Source of the DNA: Oceaniovalibus sp. ACAM 378
Lineage (GTDB): Bacteria; Pseudomonadota; Alphaproteobacteria; Rhodobacterales; Rhodobacteraceae
Reading direction: 5' to 3'
Assembly: GCF_008085915.1 (NCBI RefSeq)
Contig: NZ_VSJK01000012.1
Coordinates: forward strand, 1 to 64,000
Length of the DNA: 64,000 bases
Shown: positions 32,336 to 42,008 of the stretch, one piece after another
How positions within the stretch are numbered: the first letter of the stretch is position 1
Layout of the letters: each line of letters opens with the position of its first letter
Notes under the pieces: model-generated
What the model was told of the DNA's origin: nothing
Database searches by the model: none
The model's input: only the letters and a program-made list of their open reading frames with translations
Position numbers and translations under genes: made by a program

Positions 32336-33646
32336 TCAGTCGCTTTGCAATCCACCGGGCTGTCCGACCACCACAAAATGCAGATCTTCCGGGCGAAAGA
32401 CGCGTTTCGCCACCCGTTTTATATCGTCGAGCGTCACCGCGTTCACCTTGTCGTTGCGGGTGACGATATAGTCGACGGTAAGCCCTTCGGTCTGCATCCC
32501 CACAAGTTGTCCCGCGATCCGTCCGTTGCCGTCAAACCGCAGCGGATAGGCGCCGGTCAGGAATGTCTTCGCCGCGTCCAACTCATCCTCGGTCACGCCC
32601 TGTTCTGCGATCCGCGCCCACTCGTCCCGGATCACCTCGACCGTCTCGGCCGCCCGTTCGTTGGCGGTCGATGCCTGACCCAGAACCGCCTCTCCGTGGT
32701 CATAGGTCGCCAGATAGGTACCGATACCATAGGTCAGACCACGCTTTTCGCGCACCTCGGTCATCAGGCGGGCACTGAAACCGCTGCCGCCGAAAATCTG
32801 ATTGGCGACGAAAGCGGGAAAGAAATCCGGATCATCCCGTTCAATGCCCGCATGACCAAACACGATCACCGACTGTGGCGTGTCAAAGGGCACCACGGTC
32901 ACACCCGGCCCGGCCAGAAATTCAGCCTTGCCCGGCATGGGCGCACCCGATTGCGGCAACCCGCCCAGCAGGTCGTCAAGCAGCACGCCAAGTTCACCCG
33001 GCGTGATGTCACCCACCGCACCAACATAAAGCTGGTCGCGCACCAACACGTCCTGCCACGCCTGCACGATATCGTCACGAGTCAGCGCAGTCACGGATTC
33101 GGTCGTGCCGCCGCCGTCAGATCCATAGGGATGATCGCCAAAGCTCAGCCGCGCGACCGTCGCCGATGCAATCTCGCCCGGGTCCGTCGCGTCACTGCGG
33201 ATGCCAGAAAGAACCTGTTCGCGCACCCGGTCCACGGCATCCTGATCAAAACGCGGTTCGATCAACGCCTTGCGCAGCAACTCGACAGCCTCCTGGCGGT
33301 TTTCGGTCAGGAACTGCGCCGAAACCGACAGGCCGTCGTTCCACGAATCAAAGCCGAAACTGGCCGCCAGCGATTCCCGTGCGGCCGCAAACCCCTGAGC
33401 GTCGAGATCACCGGCACCTTCCTCGATCAGCCCGGTCATCAGATTGACCGCGCCACGTTTGCCGGGGCGGTCCAGCGACTGACCGCCTTTGAACCGGATT
33501 TCCAGCGCGGTGAACGGGATTGAATGTTCTTCAACCAGCCAAGCGGAAATACCACCGGGCGAAGTGACCTGTTGAATTTCCACTGCCGCACGCAGGGGCA
33601 GCGCCGCCATCAGGAACGCACCAAGCGTGATCGCAAACCGGATCAT
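32336..33646 (-). CDS. M16-family peptidase-like protein, non-catalytic subunit
   Basis: A 436-residue protein with a signal peptide (about 1-21) and an M16 fold. The zinc motif HxxEH is missing (MTGLIEEG at 70-77 stands in its place), while the substrate-handling R/Y region is kept (FSARLMTEVREKRGLTYGIG, about 290). Known M16 heterodimers pair an HxxEH subunit with an R/Y subunit, which matches the upstream gene. Its start overlaps the active partner's stop by 4 bases (ATGA). It should act in the periplasm. Confidence 0.92.
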   Translation of the reverse strand: MIRFAITLGAFLMAALPLRAAVEIQQVTSPGGISAWLVEEHSIPFTALEIRFKGGQSLDRPGKRGAVNLMTGLIEEGAGDLDAQGFAAARESLAASFGFDSWNDGLSVSAQFLTENRQEAVELLRKALIEPRFDQDAVDRVREQVLSGIRSDATDPGEIASATVARLSFGDHPYGSDGGGTTESVTALTRDDIVQAWQDVLVRDQLYVGAVGDITPGELGVLLDDLLGGLPQSGAPMPGKAEFLAGPGVTVVPFDTPQSVIVFGHAGIERDDPDFFPAFVANQIFGGSGFSARLMTEVREKRGLTYGIGTYLATYDHGEAVLGQASTANERAAETVEVIRDEWARIAEQGVTEDELDAAKTFLTGAYPLRFDGNGRIAGQLVGMQTEGLTVDYIVTRNDKVNAVTLDDIKRVAKRVFRPEDLHFVVVGQPGGLQSD

Positions 33647-35067
33647 TGCGTTACCTCTTTTTCATTTGTTTCGATGATCGTTGGAGGGCTGGTCTCCAAA
33701 GCCGTTTCTGCAGCCGGATCAGGCACGGTTCCGACAGCACCTTCTGGCGCCCGCAGCCATCCGGTCACAGCGTTGTCACGCTGGAAAACCCGGCGTCCCG
33801 CAGCAACGATGTCTTCGCCCGTCACCTGTTGCAGCAATTCTGGCCAGACTTTCACATCCTCCAGCGTCAGACCGCTGGTCAGCGCCGAGCCGTAAAGCTG
33901 TGCGCGCGCCTGCACCGAATCCTGTCCGTAAATCAACGAGGCGTTCAACTGCATGCGGATTCTCTCCAACTGCTCCGGATCGACGCCGCGATCCAGAAAG
34001 GCGGCGATTTCGGCATCCATCAGATCTTCGGCCTGTTGCAGGGACACCCCCGGCACCGGCACGATCACCAACCCGAACGTCGTGTCGTCAAGGTTGATCC
34101 CGTCATAGAACGCCGAGGTATACAGCGCCTTGGGGTTGTCGAACTGCAAGGCGCGGCCCAGCTCGCTGGTCTGCGACGACCCGCCTAGTACCGCCGCCAG
34201 CAGGGTCAGCGCCGCCGCCTCGGTCTGATCACCCGGATCGCGTTCGGGGGCCAGATAGGTGCGGATCACATAGGGCTGGGCGATTCGCGCATCCTTAAAC
34301 AGCATGCGGCGTTCGGCGCGCTGTGGCGGTTCCTGCGGGCGCAGGCGTTCGGGCAGGTCGGGCGTCGGAGCCAGCGCGCCGTAATGTGTTTCGGCAAGCC
34401 TGCGCACCTCGGCTGGATCGACATCGCCCGCCACAACCAGAACCGCGTTGTTCGGCGCATAATACCGGCGATAGAACGACAGCGCGTCGTCCAGCGTCAA
34501 CGCCTCCATCTCGTGCTTCCAGCCGATGACCGGAATGCCGTAGGGATGATTTTGATACTGCGCCGCGTTTCGCTGCTCATTGAACAGCGCGCCCGGATCG
34601 CTATCGGTCCGCTGGGCGCGTTCCTCGATCACCACCTGACGCTCGGTCAGAATATCGCGACCGTCCAGTTGCAGATCGCGCATCCGGTCCGCTTCCATCT
34701 GCATCACCAGGTCCAACCGGTTTGCCGCGACCCGTTGATGATAGGCGGTGTAATCCTGACTGGTAAAGGCGTTGTCCGTGCCGCCATTGGCCGCGACGAC
34801 CTTGGAGAATTCGCCCGGTTCCAGAGTATCGGTGCCCTTGAACATCAGATGTTCCAGATAATGCGCGATGCCGGATTTGCCCGGCGGTTCGTCCGCCGCC
34901 CCAACCCTGTACCAAACCATCTGAACCACGACGGGGGCGCGGTGATCTTCCAGCACCACCACCTCCATCCCGTTGTCCAGAGTGAACGTCGTCAGCTCAT
35001 CCGCCAAGGCGGGCAGCGGCAGCAGGGCAAAAAGCGAGAACGCAAGGCGGATCGGCAGGCGCGGCAT
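33643..35067 (-). CDS. M16-family zinc metallopeptidase, catalytic subunit
   Basis: A 474-residue periplasmic peptidase with signal peptide (about 1-22) and the zinc/catalytic motif HYLEH at 69-73 plus the downstream Glu in ERQVVIEE. I chose the ATG at 35067, preceded by AGGAG at 6 bases, which also gives a proper signal peptide; the frame is open further upstream but without start features. It forms an operon with the non-catalytic partner downstream, then mutL. Confidence 0.95.
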   Translation of the reverse strand: MPRLPIRLAFSLFALLPLPALADELTTFTLDNGMEVVVLEDHRAPVVVQMVWYRVGAADEPPGKSGIAHYLEHLMFKGTDTLEPGEFSKVVAANGGTDNAFTSQDYTAYHQRVAANRLDLVMQMEADRMRDLQLDGRDILTERQVVIEERAQRTDSDPGALFNEQRNAAQYQNHPYGIPVIGWKHEMEALTLDDALSFYRRYYAPNNAVLVVAGDVDPAEVRRLAETHYGALAPTPDLPERLRPQEPPQRAERRMLFKDARIAQPYVIRTYLAPERDPGDQTEAAALTLLAAVLGGSSQTSELGRALQFDNPKALYTSAFYDGINLDDTTFGLVIVPVPGVSLQQAEDLMDAEIAAFLDRGVDPEQLERIRMQLNASLIYGQDSVQARAQLYGSALTSGLTLEDVKVWPELLQQVTGEDIVAAGRRVFQRDNAVTGWLRAPEGAVGTVPDPAAETALETSPPTIIETNEKEVTQ

Positions 35068-35186
35068 GACATCTCCTGTTACGGGGGAACCCCGGGCAAT
35101 ATGTGTGGTGTCACAACCCGTCTGCAACCCGCCCGACAAAGACGTGACCCAAAGCGTTTTAGATTCATATAAAATAACAAAGAATT

Positions 35187-35225
35187 GAAATGCGCGTTTG
35201 ACCACCACGACAGGCTGCGCATTTC
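35187..35225 (-). terminator. Hairpin between DUF3035 gene and the M16 operon
   Basis: A perfect 9-bp stem (GAAATGCGC at 35187-35195 with GCGCATTTC at 35217-35225) with a 21-base loop, followed on the minus strand by a T-rich stretch (AATTCTTTGTTATTTTAT). It lies 73 bases after the DUF3035 stop and could end that transcript before the M16 pair. Confidence 0.45.
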
Positions 35226-35297
35226 CAGGCCTTGAACCGGCCGACCCCAACTGAGATTGGCTCAGCCCGAATCTAACCGGATCAAGGTGATCCTGCG

Positions 35298-35855
35298 CTA
35301 GCGTTTCGTCGTCTTGGCATCCGGTGGCACTGCGGGGGTGCGGATCCCTGCGGCGCGGAACCGTTCCAGCTCGCTATACTGGTCCAGTTCGTACTTCCGA
35401 TAGGCCTTGAAATAGACGCTGACGTTGAACAACCGCTCCAGCAGCCGCCCGTCGTTGTCCTTGCGGAACTGCAGGTCAAGCGATGCAAGCTGGGCGCGGA
35501 TCGCCGGATCGGTGCCGAACCGCGTGGTATGTCCGATCAGAGCAGCGTCATTCACCCCACCGCCCGACAGGCGCGACGGATCGCCGCCCAGCGCCGCGAT
35601 GGCATCGGCCTTGGGCGTCGGATCGGTCCGGTTGGACCCACCCGGCGTCGGCGCCGGAAGTTCACTGAAATTCGTCGGAGCCTGAAGCTGTTTGGTCGGC
35701 AGGATGGCAAATTCATCCGGGCCCGCGCCGGTCTTCTTCAGGTTCATCAGGCGCGGTTCATCTGAAGAACTGCAACCCGCAAGCAGGCCCAGCACCAATG
35801 CTGTGGCAAGACCTCTTTGCCCGAACCCGGCTATCATGCGTATCGCGCCTGTCAT
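35298..35855 (-). CDS. DUF3035 lipoprotein (possible BamF-like outer-membrane assembly factor)
   Basis: A 185-residue protein with a lipoprotein signal ending LLAGC (Cys near residue 27), so it is anchored in the envelope. The mature part carries the DUF3035 features PDEFAILPTKQLQAP (about 48-62), a Pro/Gly linker and a C-terminal helical part (LERLFNVSVYFKAYRKYELD). Some alphaproteobacterial members are annotated as the Bam subunit BamF; I cannot confirm this from sequence alone. GGGAGG lies 5 bases before the ATG at 35855. It sits directly after lspA, whose product would process its signal. Confidence 0.82.
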   Translation of the reverse strand: MTGAIRMIAGFGQRGLATALVLGLLAGCSSSDEPRLMNLKKTGAGPDEFAILPTKQLQAPTNFSELPAPTPGGSNRTDPTPKADAIAALGGDPSRLSGGGVNDAALIGHTTRFGTDPAIRAQLASLDLQFRKDNDGRLLERLFNVSVYFKAYRKYELDQYSELERFRAAGIRTPAVPPDAKTTKR

Positions 35856-35907
35856 CTGCGCCTCCCTCGTGCCTCGCAGCACGGTTTATCCGATTGGCAC
35901 CGCGCCG

Positions 35908-36423
35908 TCACGGGGTCTTTTGTCTGCGCGATTTACGCGGCTTTCCGCCCTTGTTGGTTTTACTGCTGCCCGAGGTAAAAAGGACCAGCCCCAACGCCCC
36001 GGCAAAGATCGCAATATCGGCGACATTGAAGGCATAGGGGTTCTCCAAGCCGCAACACGACATGTTGAGAAAATCCGCCACCGCGCCATAGATCAGCCGG
36101 TCGATCACATTGCCAACCGCGCCCCCCACCAAAAGCCCGCCCGAAATCATCGCCCACCGCCCCTGACGGTCGCGCCACATCCAGATCAGCACCCAGACGG
36201 TGATCGCCACAGCGACGACAATCAGAATCCAGCGGGTCAGATTGCCTTCATCCGCCAGCAGGCCGAAGTTGACCCCCCGGTTCCACGCCATCCGAAAGTT
36301 CAGATAGGGCGGCCAGACATCGATATCGCCCACCGACCTCAGGTTCAGCCGGTGCACGACAATGTATTTGCTGACTTGATCCAGCAGCAAAACGATCCCG
36401 GCCGTGATCCACAATACCCGCAT
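35908..36423 (-). CDS. lspA: Lipoprotein signal peptidase (signal peptidase II)
   Basis: LspA removes signal peptides from prolipoproteins in the inner membrane. The 171-residue protein has four membrane segments and both catalytic aspartates: Asp117 in GAVADFLN after GNVIDR, and Asp136 in AFNVADIAI. The C-terminus is a basic tail ([17 protein letters not shown]). It begins one base after the purH stop codon and is followed by a lipoprotein gene. Confidence 0.97.
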   Translation of the reverse strand: MRVLWITAGIVLLLDQVSKYIVVHRLNLRSVGDIDVWPPYLNFRMAWNRGVNFGLLADEGNLTRWILIVVAVAITVWVLIWMWRDRQGRWAMISGGLLVGGAVGNVIDRLIYGAVADFLNMSCCGLENPYAFNVADIAIFAGALGLVLFTSGSSKTNKGGKPRKSRRQKTP

Positions 36424-36424
36424 A

Positions 36425-38029
36425 TCAGTGCCTGAAATGTCGCATGCCGGTAAACACCATGGCCAGCCCGGCCTCGTCGGCGGCGGCGATCACGGCGTCG
36501 TCCTTGACCGATCCCCCCGGCTGGATCACCGCCGTTGCGCCCGCTTCGGCCAAAGTCAGCAAACCGTCGGGAAAGGGAAAGAACGCATCCGATGCAGCGA
36601 CCGATCCGCGGGTCAATGGTGTGGTCAGACCCAAGGCCTCGGCCATGTCCTCGGCCTTTCTCGCAGCGATCCGGGTGCTGTCGACCCGGCTCATCTGGCC
36701 CGCACCGATGCCGACGGTTGCGCGGGAATTGGCATAGACGATGGCGTTGGATTTCACATGTTTGGCCACGGTCCAGGCGAACAGCAGATCGTCCAGCTCG
36801 GCTTCGGTGGGCTGGCGCTTTGTCATCACGCGCAGATCGGCGCGCGCCACATGGCCATTGTCACGATCCTGCACCAGCATCCCGCCCGCCACCTGTTTCA
36901 GGGTCATCCCGCCAGCCCATGGATCGGCAAGCCCCGAGGTGGTGAGCAAACGCAGGTTCTTCTTCTTTGCAAAAATACTCACTGCACCGGCGTCCGCCCC
37001 GGGCGCGACGACGACTTCGGTAAATATCGCTGAAATCAATTCCGCTGTTTCGGCGTCCAGCGGTCGGTTCAGCGCCACGATCCCGCCGAATGCGCTGGTG
37101 CGGTCACAATCAAAGGCCCGCTGGTATGCTTCGGCAAGGGTCGCGCCGGTGGCCACGCCGCATGGGTTGGCATGTTTGATGATTGCGCAGGCGGGCGGGC
37201 CATCGGCGAATTCAGAGATCAGCTCAAACGCCGCGTCGGTATCGTTGATGTTGTTATAGGACAGCGCCTTGCCCTGATGTTGCTGTGCGGTCGCCACGCC
37301 GGGGCGGACTGATCCGTCAACATAAAATGCCGCGCTTTGATGTGGGTTCTCGCCATAACGCAATGATTGCGACAGCGCGCCCGCAAACACCCGGCGCCGC
37401 GGCACCGGCTCGCCGATCGCACCGGCCATCCAGGTCGACACCGCGGCGTCATAGGCAGCGGTGCGGCCATAGGCGATCTGCGCCATGCGCTGCCGGAACG
37501 CGAGGGTCGTCCCGCCCTTAGCCAGTTCGTCCAGCAAAACAGAGTAATCTTCCACATCGACGACGGTTGTCACAAAGCCATGGTTCTTGGCCGCACCACG
37601 GATCATCGCCGGGCCGCCGATGTCGATGTTTTCGACACAGGTGTCATAATCCGCGCCACGCGCCACTGTTTCCTCGAACGGGTACAGGTTGACGACCAGC
37701 AGATCGATGCCGACGATCCCATGGGCCTCCATCGCCGCCACATGATCGGCATTGTCACGCAGCGCCAGCAACCCGCCATGCACCGCCGGGTGCAGCGTCT
37801 TGACCCGCCCATCCATCATTTCCGGAAATCCGGTCACATCGGCCACGTCGCGCACTGTCAGGCCCGCATCGCGCAACGCCTTTGCCGTGCCGCCGGTCGA
37901 CAGCAGTTCGACACCCTGACTGGCCAGCGCCCGCCCCAGATCGGCCAGCCCGGTCTTGTCGGACACCGACAGCAAGGCACGGCGAATTGGAAATCGAGCA
38001 GAGGTTCGGTCAGTTGCGGTATCGGTCAT
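36425..38029 (-). CDS. purH: Bifunctional AICAR transformylase / IMP cyclohydrolase
   Basis: PurH carries out the last two steps of IMP synthesis. The 534-residue length is standard. The N-terminal cyclohydrolase part shows [12 protein letters not shown] and [11 protein letters not shown]; the C-terminal transformylase part shows [27 protein letters not shown] and [22 protein letters not shown]. The DNA coding for SIFAKKK contains a full copy of the dispersed 21-bp motif (36960-36980). It is tightly linked to lspA downstream and lies after the heparinase-like gene. Confidence 0.98.
   Translation of the reverse strand: MTDTATDRTSARFPIRRALLSVSDKTGLADLGRALASQGVELLSTGGTAKALRDAGLTVRDVADVTGFPEMMDGRVKTLHPAVHGGLLALRDNADHVAAMEAHGIVGIDLLVVNLYPFEETVARGADYDTCVENIDIGGPAMIRGAAKNHGFVTTVVDVEDYSVLLDELAKGGTTLAFRQRMAQIAYGRTAAYDAAVSTWMAGAIGEPVPRRRVFAGALSQSLRYGENPHQSAAFYVDGSVRPGVATAQQHQGKALSYNNINDTDAAFELISEFADGPPACAIIKHANPCGVATGATLAEAYQRAFDCDRTSAFGGIVALNRPLDAETAELISAIFTEVVVAPGADAGAVSIFAKKKNLRLLTTSGLADPWAGGMTLKQVAGGMLVQDRDNGHVARADLRVMTKRQPTEAELDDLLFAWTVAKHVKSNAIVYANSRATVGIGAGQMSRVDSTRIAARKAEDMAEALGLTTPLTRGSVAASDAFFPFPDGLLTLAEAGATAVIQPGGSVKDDAVIAAADEAGLAMVFTGMRHFRH
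36960..36980 (-). repeat. Copy of the dispersed 21-bp motif inside purH
   Basis: On the minus strand it reads GAGTATTTTTGCAAAGAAGA plus A, in frame with codons for S-I-F-A-K-K-K of PurH. It differs at two positions from the inverted-repeat arms at 10969-11028 and at one from the copy at 17682-17703. Confidence 0.8.
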
Positions 38030-38062
38030 GCGGGCTCCTTACGCAGTGGATCGGTCTGTGGA

Positions 38063-39856
38063 TCAATCAACGAGCATCATGTCTTCACGCTCCAGGTCGC
38101 GGATCGTATCGGGGGTATCCTGCGCCTTGGCAAGGGTCCAGCTTATCCGCGTGGCGTAATCCACCGCCACCGCAGACAGCACAATCTGGCGCGTCGCCCG
38201 GGGTGCCAGACGTCCGCGCTCCAGATATACCGAAGGTTCCAGCGTCAGTTTCGCATCGCCTGAATGGCGGAAAACCCATATTTCGCCGCTTTTCAGCGCC
38301 ATCGAAACCGCAGTGCCGCCCATATCAAGCTCGGCATCCACATCCGGGTGCAGATGGAACCGCAGCTTGAACCGCACGCCTTTCAGTTCCAATCCGTCCA
38401 GCGCGCGGTCGAATTGCCGTTCGTCGCTTTTCTCGACCGTGGCCAACACATCTTCGCCATGCACGCCGCGTCCGTCGAAACTCAGATACAACTGCCGCAC
38501 ATGGGTCAGCCCATGGGTCGCCAGATACCCGTCGTGCCCGGCGATCAAACCGCTGGACAGGTCCGAATTGCGCGGCTCGATCCGCACATCCCGGGGCGCG
38601 TCGACCAACAGTTCGGCCATACGCCCGTCGATCACCCCCGCCACTCCCAGCCGCGCCGAGGAATAGCCCTCGATCGCCAAGGTCGAATGGGACGGCGTTG
38701 CGCGGCCCGCCCGGCGCCATTTTTCGCCAAAGGTGCGCCCGGACCCGCAATTCACCACCAAAGGCCGTCGCCCCGAGGTCAATTCGAACGCCAGAGTGCT
38801 CGCATGACCCTGAGCGCTGGCGTCGCGCACCGGCGGGGATGCGGCATCCACAAGGACCGAAGTGCGCCCATGACCCAACCGATAGAATCCCATCGCCAGC
38901 CCCTCGCGGCGTCCGCCCTTGATGCCGCTCGCCGCAAGCGCCTGATCCAGCCGCCCTTCTATGCCGCGCCCACCACCGTGAAACCGCGCCAGCCCGCCGT
39001 CTGCATGGCGCAGGGCGCGCAGGGCCGGGGCGATACGCTCCAGCGCCGCAAGATGCGCCACCCCCGGCGCGTGGCCGGTTTCGCGCAACGCCGCAGCGGC
39101 CCATGACAGCAGGGTGAACACCTCCATCAACTCTTCGGGATTGCGGGTCGGGATTCCGCCCTGTTCATCGATCTGCGAGATGCATTCGCGCCCCAACGCC
39201 TTGACGGCGGGCGAAAGGTGGCGATCCATCCCTTCAAGCGAAATTCCGGCATAGATCAGGCCGGTCAGCGCCTCGAAGCGGGACAGACCGGGGGACGCGG
39301 CGGTCCAGCGGTGGGCAAGGAAATTGGTTTGCTGTGCCAAACTGCGAAAGAACGCCTGACTGCTGCTGCCGCCCTGTGCGTTCAACAGCACGATGGCATG
39401 GTGAATCCAGCGGATCAGCCGCCGCCCGGTCAGATCCGGCGTCCAGCCCGGGCCGGTGCCGCGCCCGAACCGGGTGATCCAGGCATGGGTCCAGGTGCGC
39501 ATGCGCAGGTTTGCCGCACCGTCGCCCACCGCCGCCAGATCGTCGATCCAGGTGAAGCCGTGCAATTCTTCCTCGAAGGCATGATCGGGCATCGGCAGAT
39601 CCCAGATCGCGGTATCCGGCGCCTCGACCAGATACCCCGCGAACAGGAAATTACCTGCGGAAATCTGCCGCCCCCGGGCGAACGACCCGATGGTGCGGGG
39701 CTCCGGCTGCGAGACGAATCCGGTCGCGGGCGCGCTGAGCGTGCTCAGCCGCGCGCGAATGCGGTTCATCCAGCGCGTCTTGCGCGCTGTCCATGGTTCG
39801 GATCGGGACACTGCCTGCCTTGCCTCGCCTTGTAATGCGGGGTCGTTGGCGCACAT
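38063..39856 (-). CDS. Heparinase II/III-like protein
   Basis: A protein of about 597 residues with the N-terminal alpha-helical toroid region (HGFTWIDDLAAVGDGAANLRMRTWTHAWI, in parts) and a C-terminal heparinase II/III beta-sandwich domain (GFYRLGHGRTSVLVDAASPP, HASTLAFEL, PLVVNCGSG, ATPSHSTLAIEGYSSA). Members act as lyases on acidic polysaccharides, but this housekeeping-linked form has no signal peptide and its substrate is unknown. It lies between rsmB and purH on the same strand. The start is uncertain: ATGs at 39883, 39856 and 39769 are all in frame and none has a strong ribosome-binding site. Confidence 0.85.
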   Translation of the reverse strand: MCANDPALQGEARQAVSRSEPWTARKTRWMNRIRARLSTLSAPATGFVSQPEPRTIGSFARGRQISAGNFLFAGYLVEAPDTAIWDLPMPDHAFEEELHGFTWIDDLAAVGDGAANLRMRTWTHAWITRFGRGTGPGWTPDLTGRRLIRWIHHAIVLLNAQGGSSSQAFFRSLAQQTNFLAHRWTAASPGLSRFEALTGLIYAGISLEGMDRHLSPAVKALGRECISQIDEQGGIPTRNPEELMEVFTLLSWAAAALRETGHAPGVAHLAALERIAPALRALRHADGGLARFHGGGRGIEGRLDQALAASGIKGGRREGLAMGFYRLGHGRTSVLVDAASPPVRDASAQGHASTLAFELTSGRRPLVVNCGSGRTFGEKWRRAGRATPSHSTLAIEGYSSARLGVAGVIDGRMAELLVDAPRDVRIEPRNSDLSSGLIAGHDGYLATHGLTHVRQLYLSFDGRGVHGEDVLATVEKSDERQFDRALDGLELKGVRFKLRFHLHPDVDAELDMGGTAVSMALKSGEIWVFRHSGDAKLTLEPSVYLERGRLAPRATRQIVLSAVAVDYATRISWTLAKAQDTPDTIRDLEREDMMLVD

Positions 39857-39899
39857 TCTACGCCGACCGGGCCGGGCTGTCATGGCAAAAAGCGCCCGA

Positions 39900-41171
39900 T
39901 CACTCCGGTCGGCGGAACCGCGTAATAAAGAAACCGTCCATTCCGCCCATCTCGCTCTGGTAATCCGGGCGCAGGCGCAGGCCGATCCCGGGCAGGATCC
40001 AGTCATCGTGAATGCCGGGCAGATTCAATGGTCCGGTTTCAACCGTCAGCCCCGGATGACGGGCAAGGGCGGCGGACACCTGTTCCTCGCCCTCTTCGGG
40101 CAGCAGCGAACAGGTGCAAAAGACCACCCGCCCGCCGGGCTTTACCAGCCGCAGCGCCGCGTCGATCATCGCAGATTGTTGCGCAACCAAAGGCGAGAAA
40201 TCCAGATCGCGCTTGGCCTGAGGCAGGTCGGGGTGGCGGCGGATCGTGCCGGTGGCCGAACAGGGCGCGTCCAGAAGCACCGCGTCAAACAACGGCGCGT
40301 CATAGGTCAGCGCATCAGCCACCACCACTTGCGCGGGCAACCCACAGCGCGCCAGATTTTCGTGCATCCGCACCATCCGTGGCTCGGAATTGTCCAGCGC
40401 GGTGACATCGGCCCCCGCCGCCGCCAGTTGCAGTGTCTTGCCTCCCGGCGCGGCGCACATGTCGAGCACCCTTTCGCCCAGTTGCACGTCCAGCGCCCGC
40501 GCAGGCAGCGCCGCCGCGGCATCCTGCACCCACCAATCGCCGCTGTCATATCCGTCCAGCGCCGAAACCTGACCCTTGACGGTCAACCGGACCGAACCCG
40601 TGGGCAGGACGATTCCGCCCAACCGCTCGGCCAGCGCCGCCCCGTCGCCATCCTTTGGCGTCAGATCCAGCGGCGGAGTGGCGGCAAACACCGCCTCCAT
40701 CTCCGCGACGACCTCTTTGCCGTAAATCGCCAGCAGCCGTTTGCGCAGGGGTTTGGGCAGACGCGGCAGCGGCAGATCATCCCATCCGCCCTTGCGCAGC
40801 ACATTGCGCAGCACGCCGTTGGTCAGCCCTGCCTGCCCCGCGGCATGGCCGTCCGAGCGCACCAGATCGACCGCCGCGCTGACCGCACCATGTTCGGCGG
40901 CGCCTTCGACAAAGATTTCATAGATCGCCAGCCGCAGCGCATTGTGCACCTTTGGCCAGGGCTTCATCCGCAGGAACGGCCCCAACGCGCGGTCGGCCCG
41001 ATCCATCCAGCGCAGGGTTCCGGCAGCCAACCGCCCGGCCCGTGCACGTTCGGGCGGCGAAAGTGGCCCAAGGACCGGCCCCGTCACCTCGGACAGCAGG
41101 CGGCCTTCGTCCAGAACATGGGCAATAAGCGTCAGCGCGGCCTGTCGCGGCATATTGGCGGTGCTGGTCAT
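39900..41171 (-). CDS. rsmB: 16S rRNA m5C methyltransferase RsmB-like
   Basis: A 423-residue enzyme with an N-terminal NusB-like RNA-binding domain (about 1-140) and a C-terminal NOL1/NOP2/Sun methyltransferase domain. SAM-binding motif DMCAAPGGKTLQLA, then DAPCSATGTIRRHPD and the catalytic-Cys motif FCTCSLLPEE. GGAG lies 8 bases before the ATG at 41171. It is the first gene of a long minus-strand run leading to the heparinase-like gene and purH. Confidence 0.93.
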   Translation of the reverse strand: MTSTANMPRQAALTLIAHVLDEGRLLSEVTGPVLGPLSPPERARAGRLAAGTLRWMDRADRALGPFLRMKPWPKVHNALRLAIYEIFVEGAAEHGAVSAAVDLVRSDGHAAGQAGLTNGVLRNVLRKGGWDDLPLPRLPKPLRKRLLAIYGKEVVAEMEAVFAATPPLDLTPKDGDGAALAERLGGIVLPTGSVRLTVKGQVSALDGYDSGDWWVQDAAAALPARALDVQLGERVLDMCAAPGGKTLQLAAAGADVTALDNSEPRMVRMHENLARCGLPAQVVVADALTYDAPLFDAVLLDAPCSATGTIRRHPDLPQAKRDLDFSPLVAQQSAMIDAALRLVKPGGRVVFCTCSLLPEEGEEQVSAALARHPGLTVETGPLNLPGIHDDWILPGIGLRLRPDYQSEMGGMDGFFITRFRRPE

Positions 41172-41266
41172 GGCGCGATCTCCGAGGCTGAAACAATGCG
41201 GCGGGTTGCGAATGCTCCGCGCCGACGTATATCTGCAATACGCCGTGCAACAGCAGGAGCGCAACC

Positions 41267-41524
41267 ATGGACGACCCGACCAATAAGCCGACCAATAACC
41301 CGACCGAACGACTGGCTGATCAACAGGCCGATCAGCAGCCCGAAGAAATGGCCGAACCGGCAACCGAACTTCCGCCCGCCGCGCTTCGCGCGCTGGCCGA
41401 GGCCGAGGAGAGACGCGCGAAAGCGCCGCCGCCTGATTTGCCCACTGAGTTGGGCGGGCGCGACGGACCCGAACCCGTGCGCTATGGCGACTGGGAGAAA
41501 AAAGGGATCGCCATTGATTTCTAG
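41267..41524 (+). CDS. DUF1674 protein, succinate dehydrogenase assembly factor 4-like
   Basis: An 85-residue protein whose last 25 residues (ELGGRDGPEPVRYGDWEKKG then IAIDF) are the conserved DUF1674/SdhAF4 signature; family members bind flavinylated SdhA during complex II assembly. The first 50 residues are low-complexity and encoded by degenerate short repeats (DPTNKPTNNPTERLADQQAD). CAGGAG lies 6 bases before the ATG. It is divergent from rsmB. Confidence 0.88.
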   Translation: MDDPTNKPTNNPTERLADQQADQQPEEMAEPATELPPAALRALAEAEERRAKAPPPDLPTELGGRDGPEPVRYGDWEKKGIAIDF

Positions 41525-41595
41525 GGACGGCGTTTTCTAGGAGCTGCCAGTTCCAGAGCGTTGTATCTCACGGTCAGCGATGACCTAGGCGGGAC

Positions 41596-41958
41596 TCAGC
41601 GCAGGGTCAGATCGGCAGATTCGCCCGCGCCCTTGTCGGCAATGAACCGCAGGATCGACTCGCTCACCTGAACCCGCTGGCAATTCTGTGCCAGTTTTCG
41701 GCTGCCGTAGCTCAGATCGCGGCAGAAAAATCCGTCCGACCAGTTCCAACTGCCGGTGACTGCGGCACCAAACGCCTTGCCGCTGATTCCGCCATCCGGT
41801 GCGACGTTCAGCCGGATTCCCAACCGCGTCAGCATGCGCCCGTCGACCAGTTGCACGAAATCCGCCCTTTGCGTCACGGTTCTGAACCCTTCGGCAAGCG
41901 CGGTACCTGCTGGAAAGGCAAGACAAAGGACGGCAGCAAGGGCTCGGGTCCGGCGCAT
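41596..41958 (-). CDS. Small secreted protein of unknown function
   Basis: A 120-residue protein with a clear signal peptide (RRTRALAAVLCLAFPAGTALA, cut near residue 22). The mature part has two Cys residues (in FFCRDLSYG and QNCQRVQV) that could form a disulfide, and alternating beta-type sequence ending SADLTLR. I start it at the ATG 41958 because that gives the signal peptide. It follows dapB by 50 bases on the same strand. I recognise no named domain. Confidence 0.78.
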   Translation of the reverse strand: MRRTRALAAVLCLAFPAGTALAEGFRTVTQRADFVQLVDGRMLTRLGIRLNVAPDGGISGKAFGAAVTGSWNWSDGFFCRDLSYGSRKLAQNCQRVQVSESILRFIADKGAGESADLTLR

Positions 41959-42008
41959 GATAGCTCTCTGAATTCCATCCCATGACGGGAACGGTTTTCC
42001 CGACGATA

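Noticed and set aside
31985-33523. 512-codon plus-strand frame opposite mutL and the M16 gene
   Set aside because: It crosses two real genes and their gap, with shadow-type composition.
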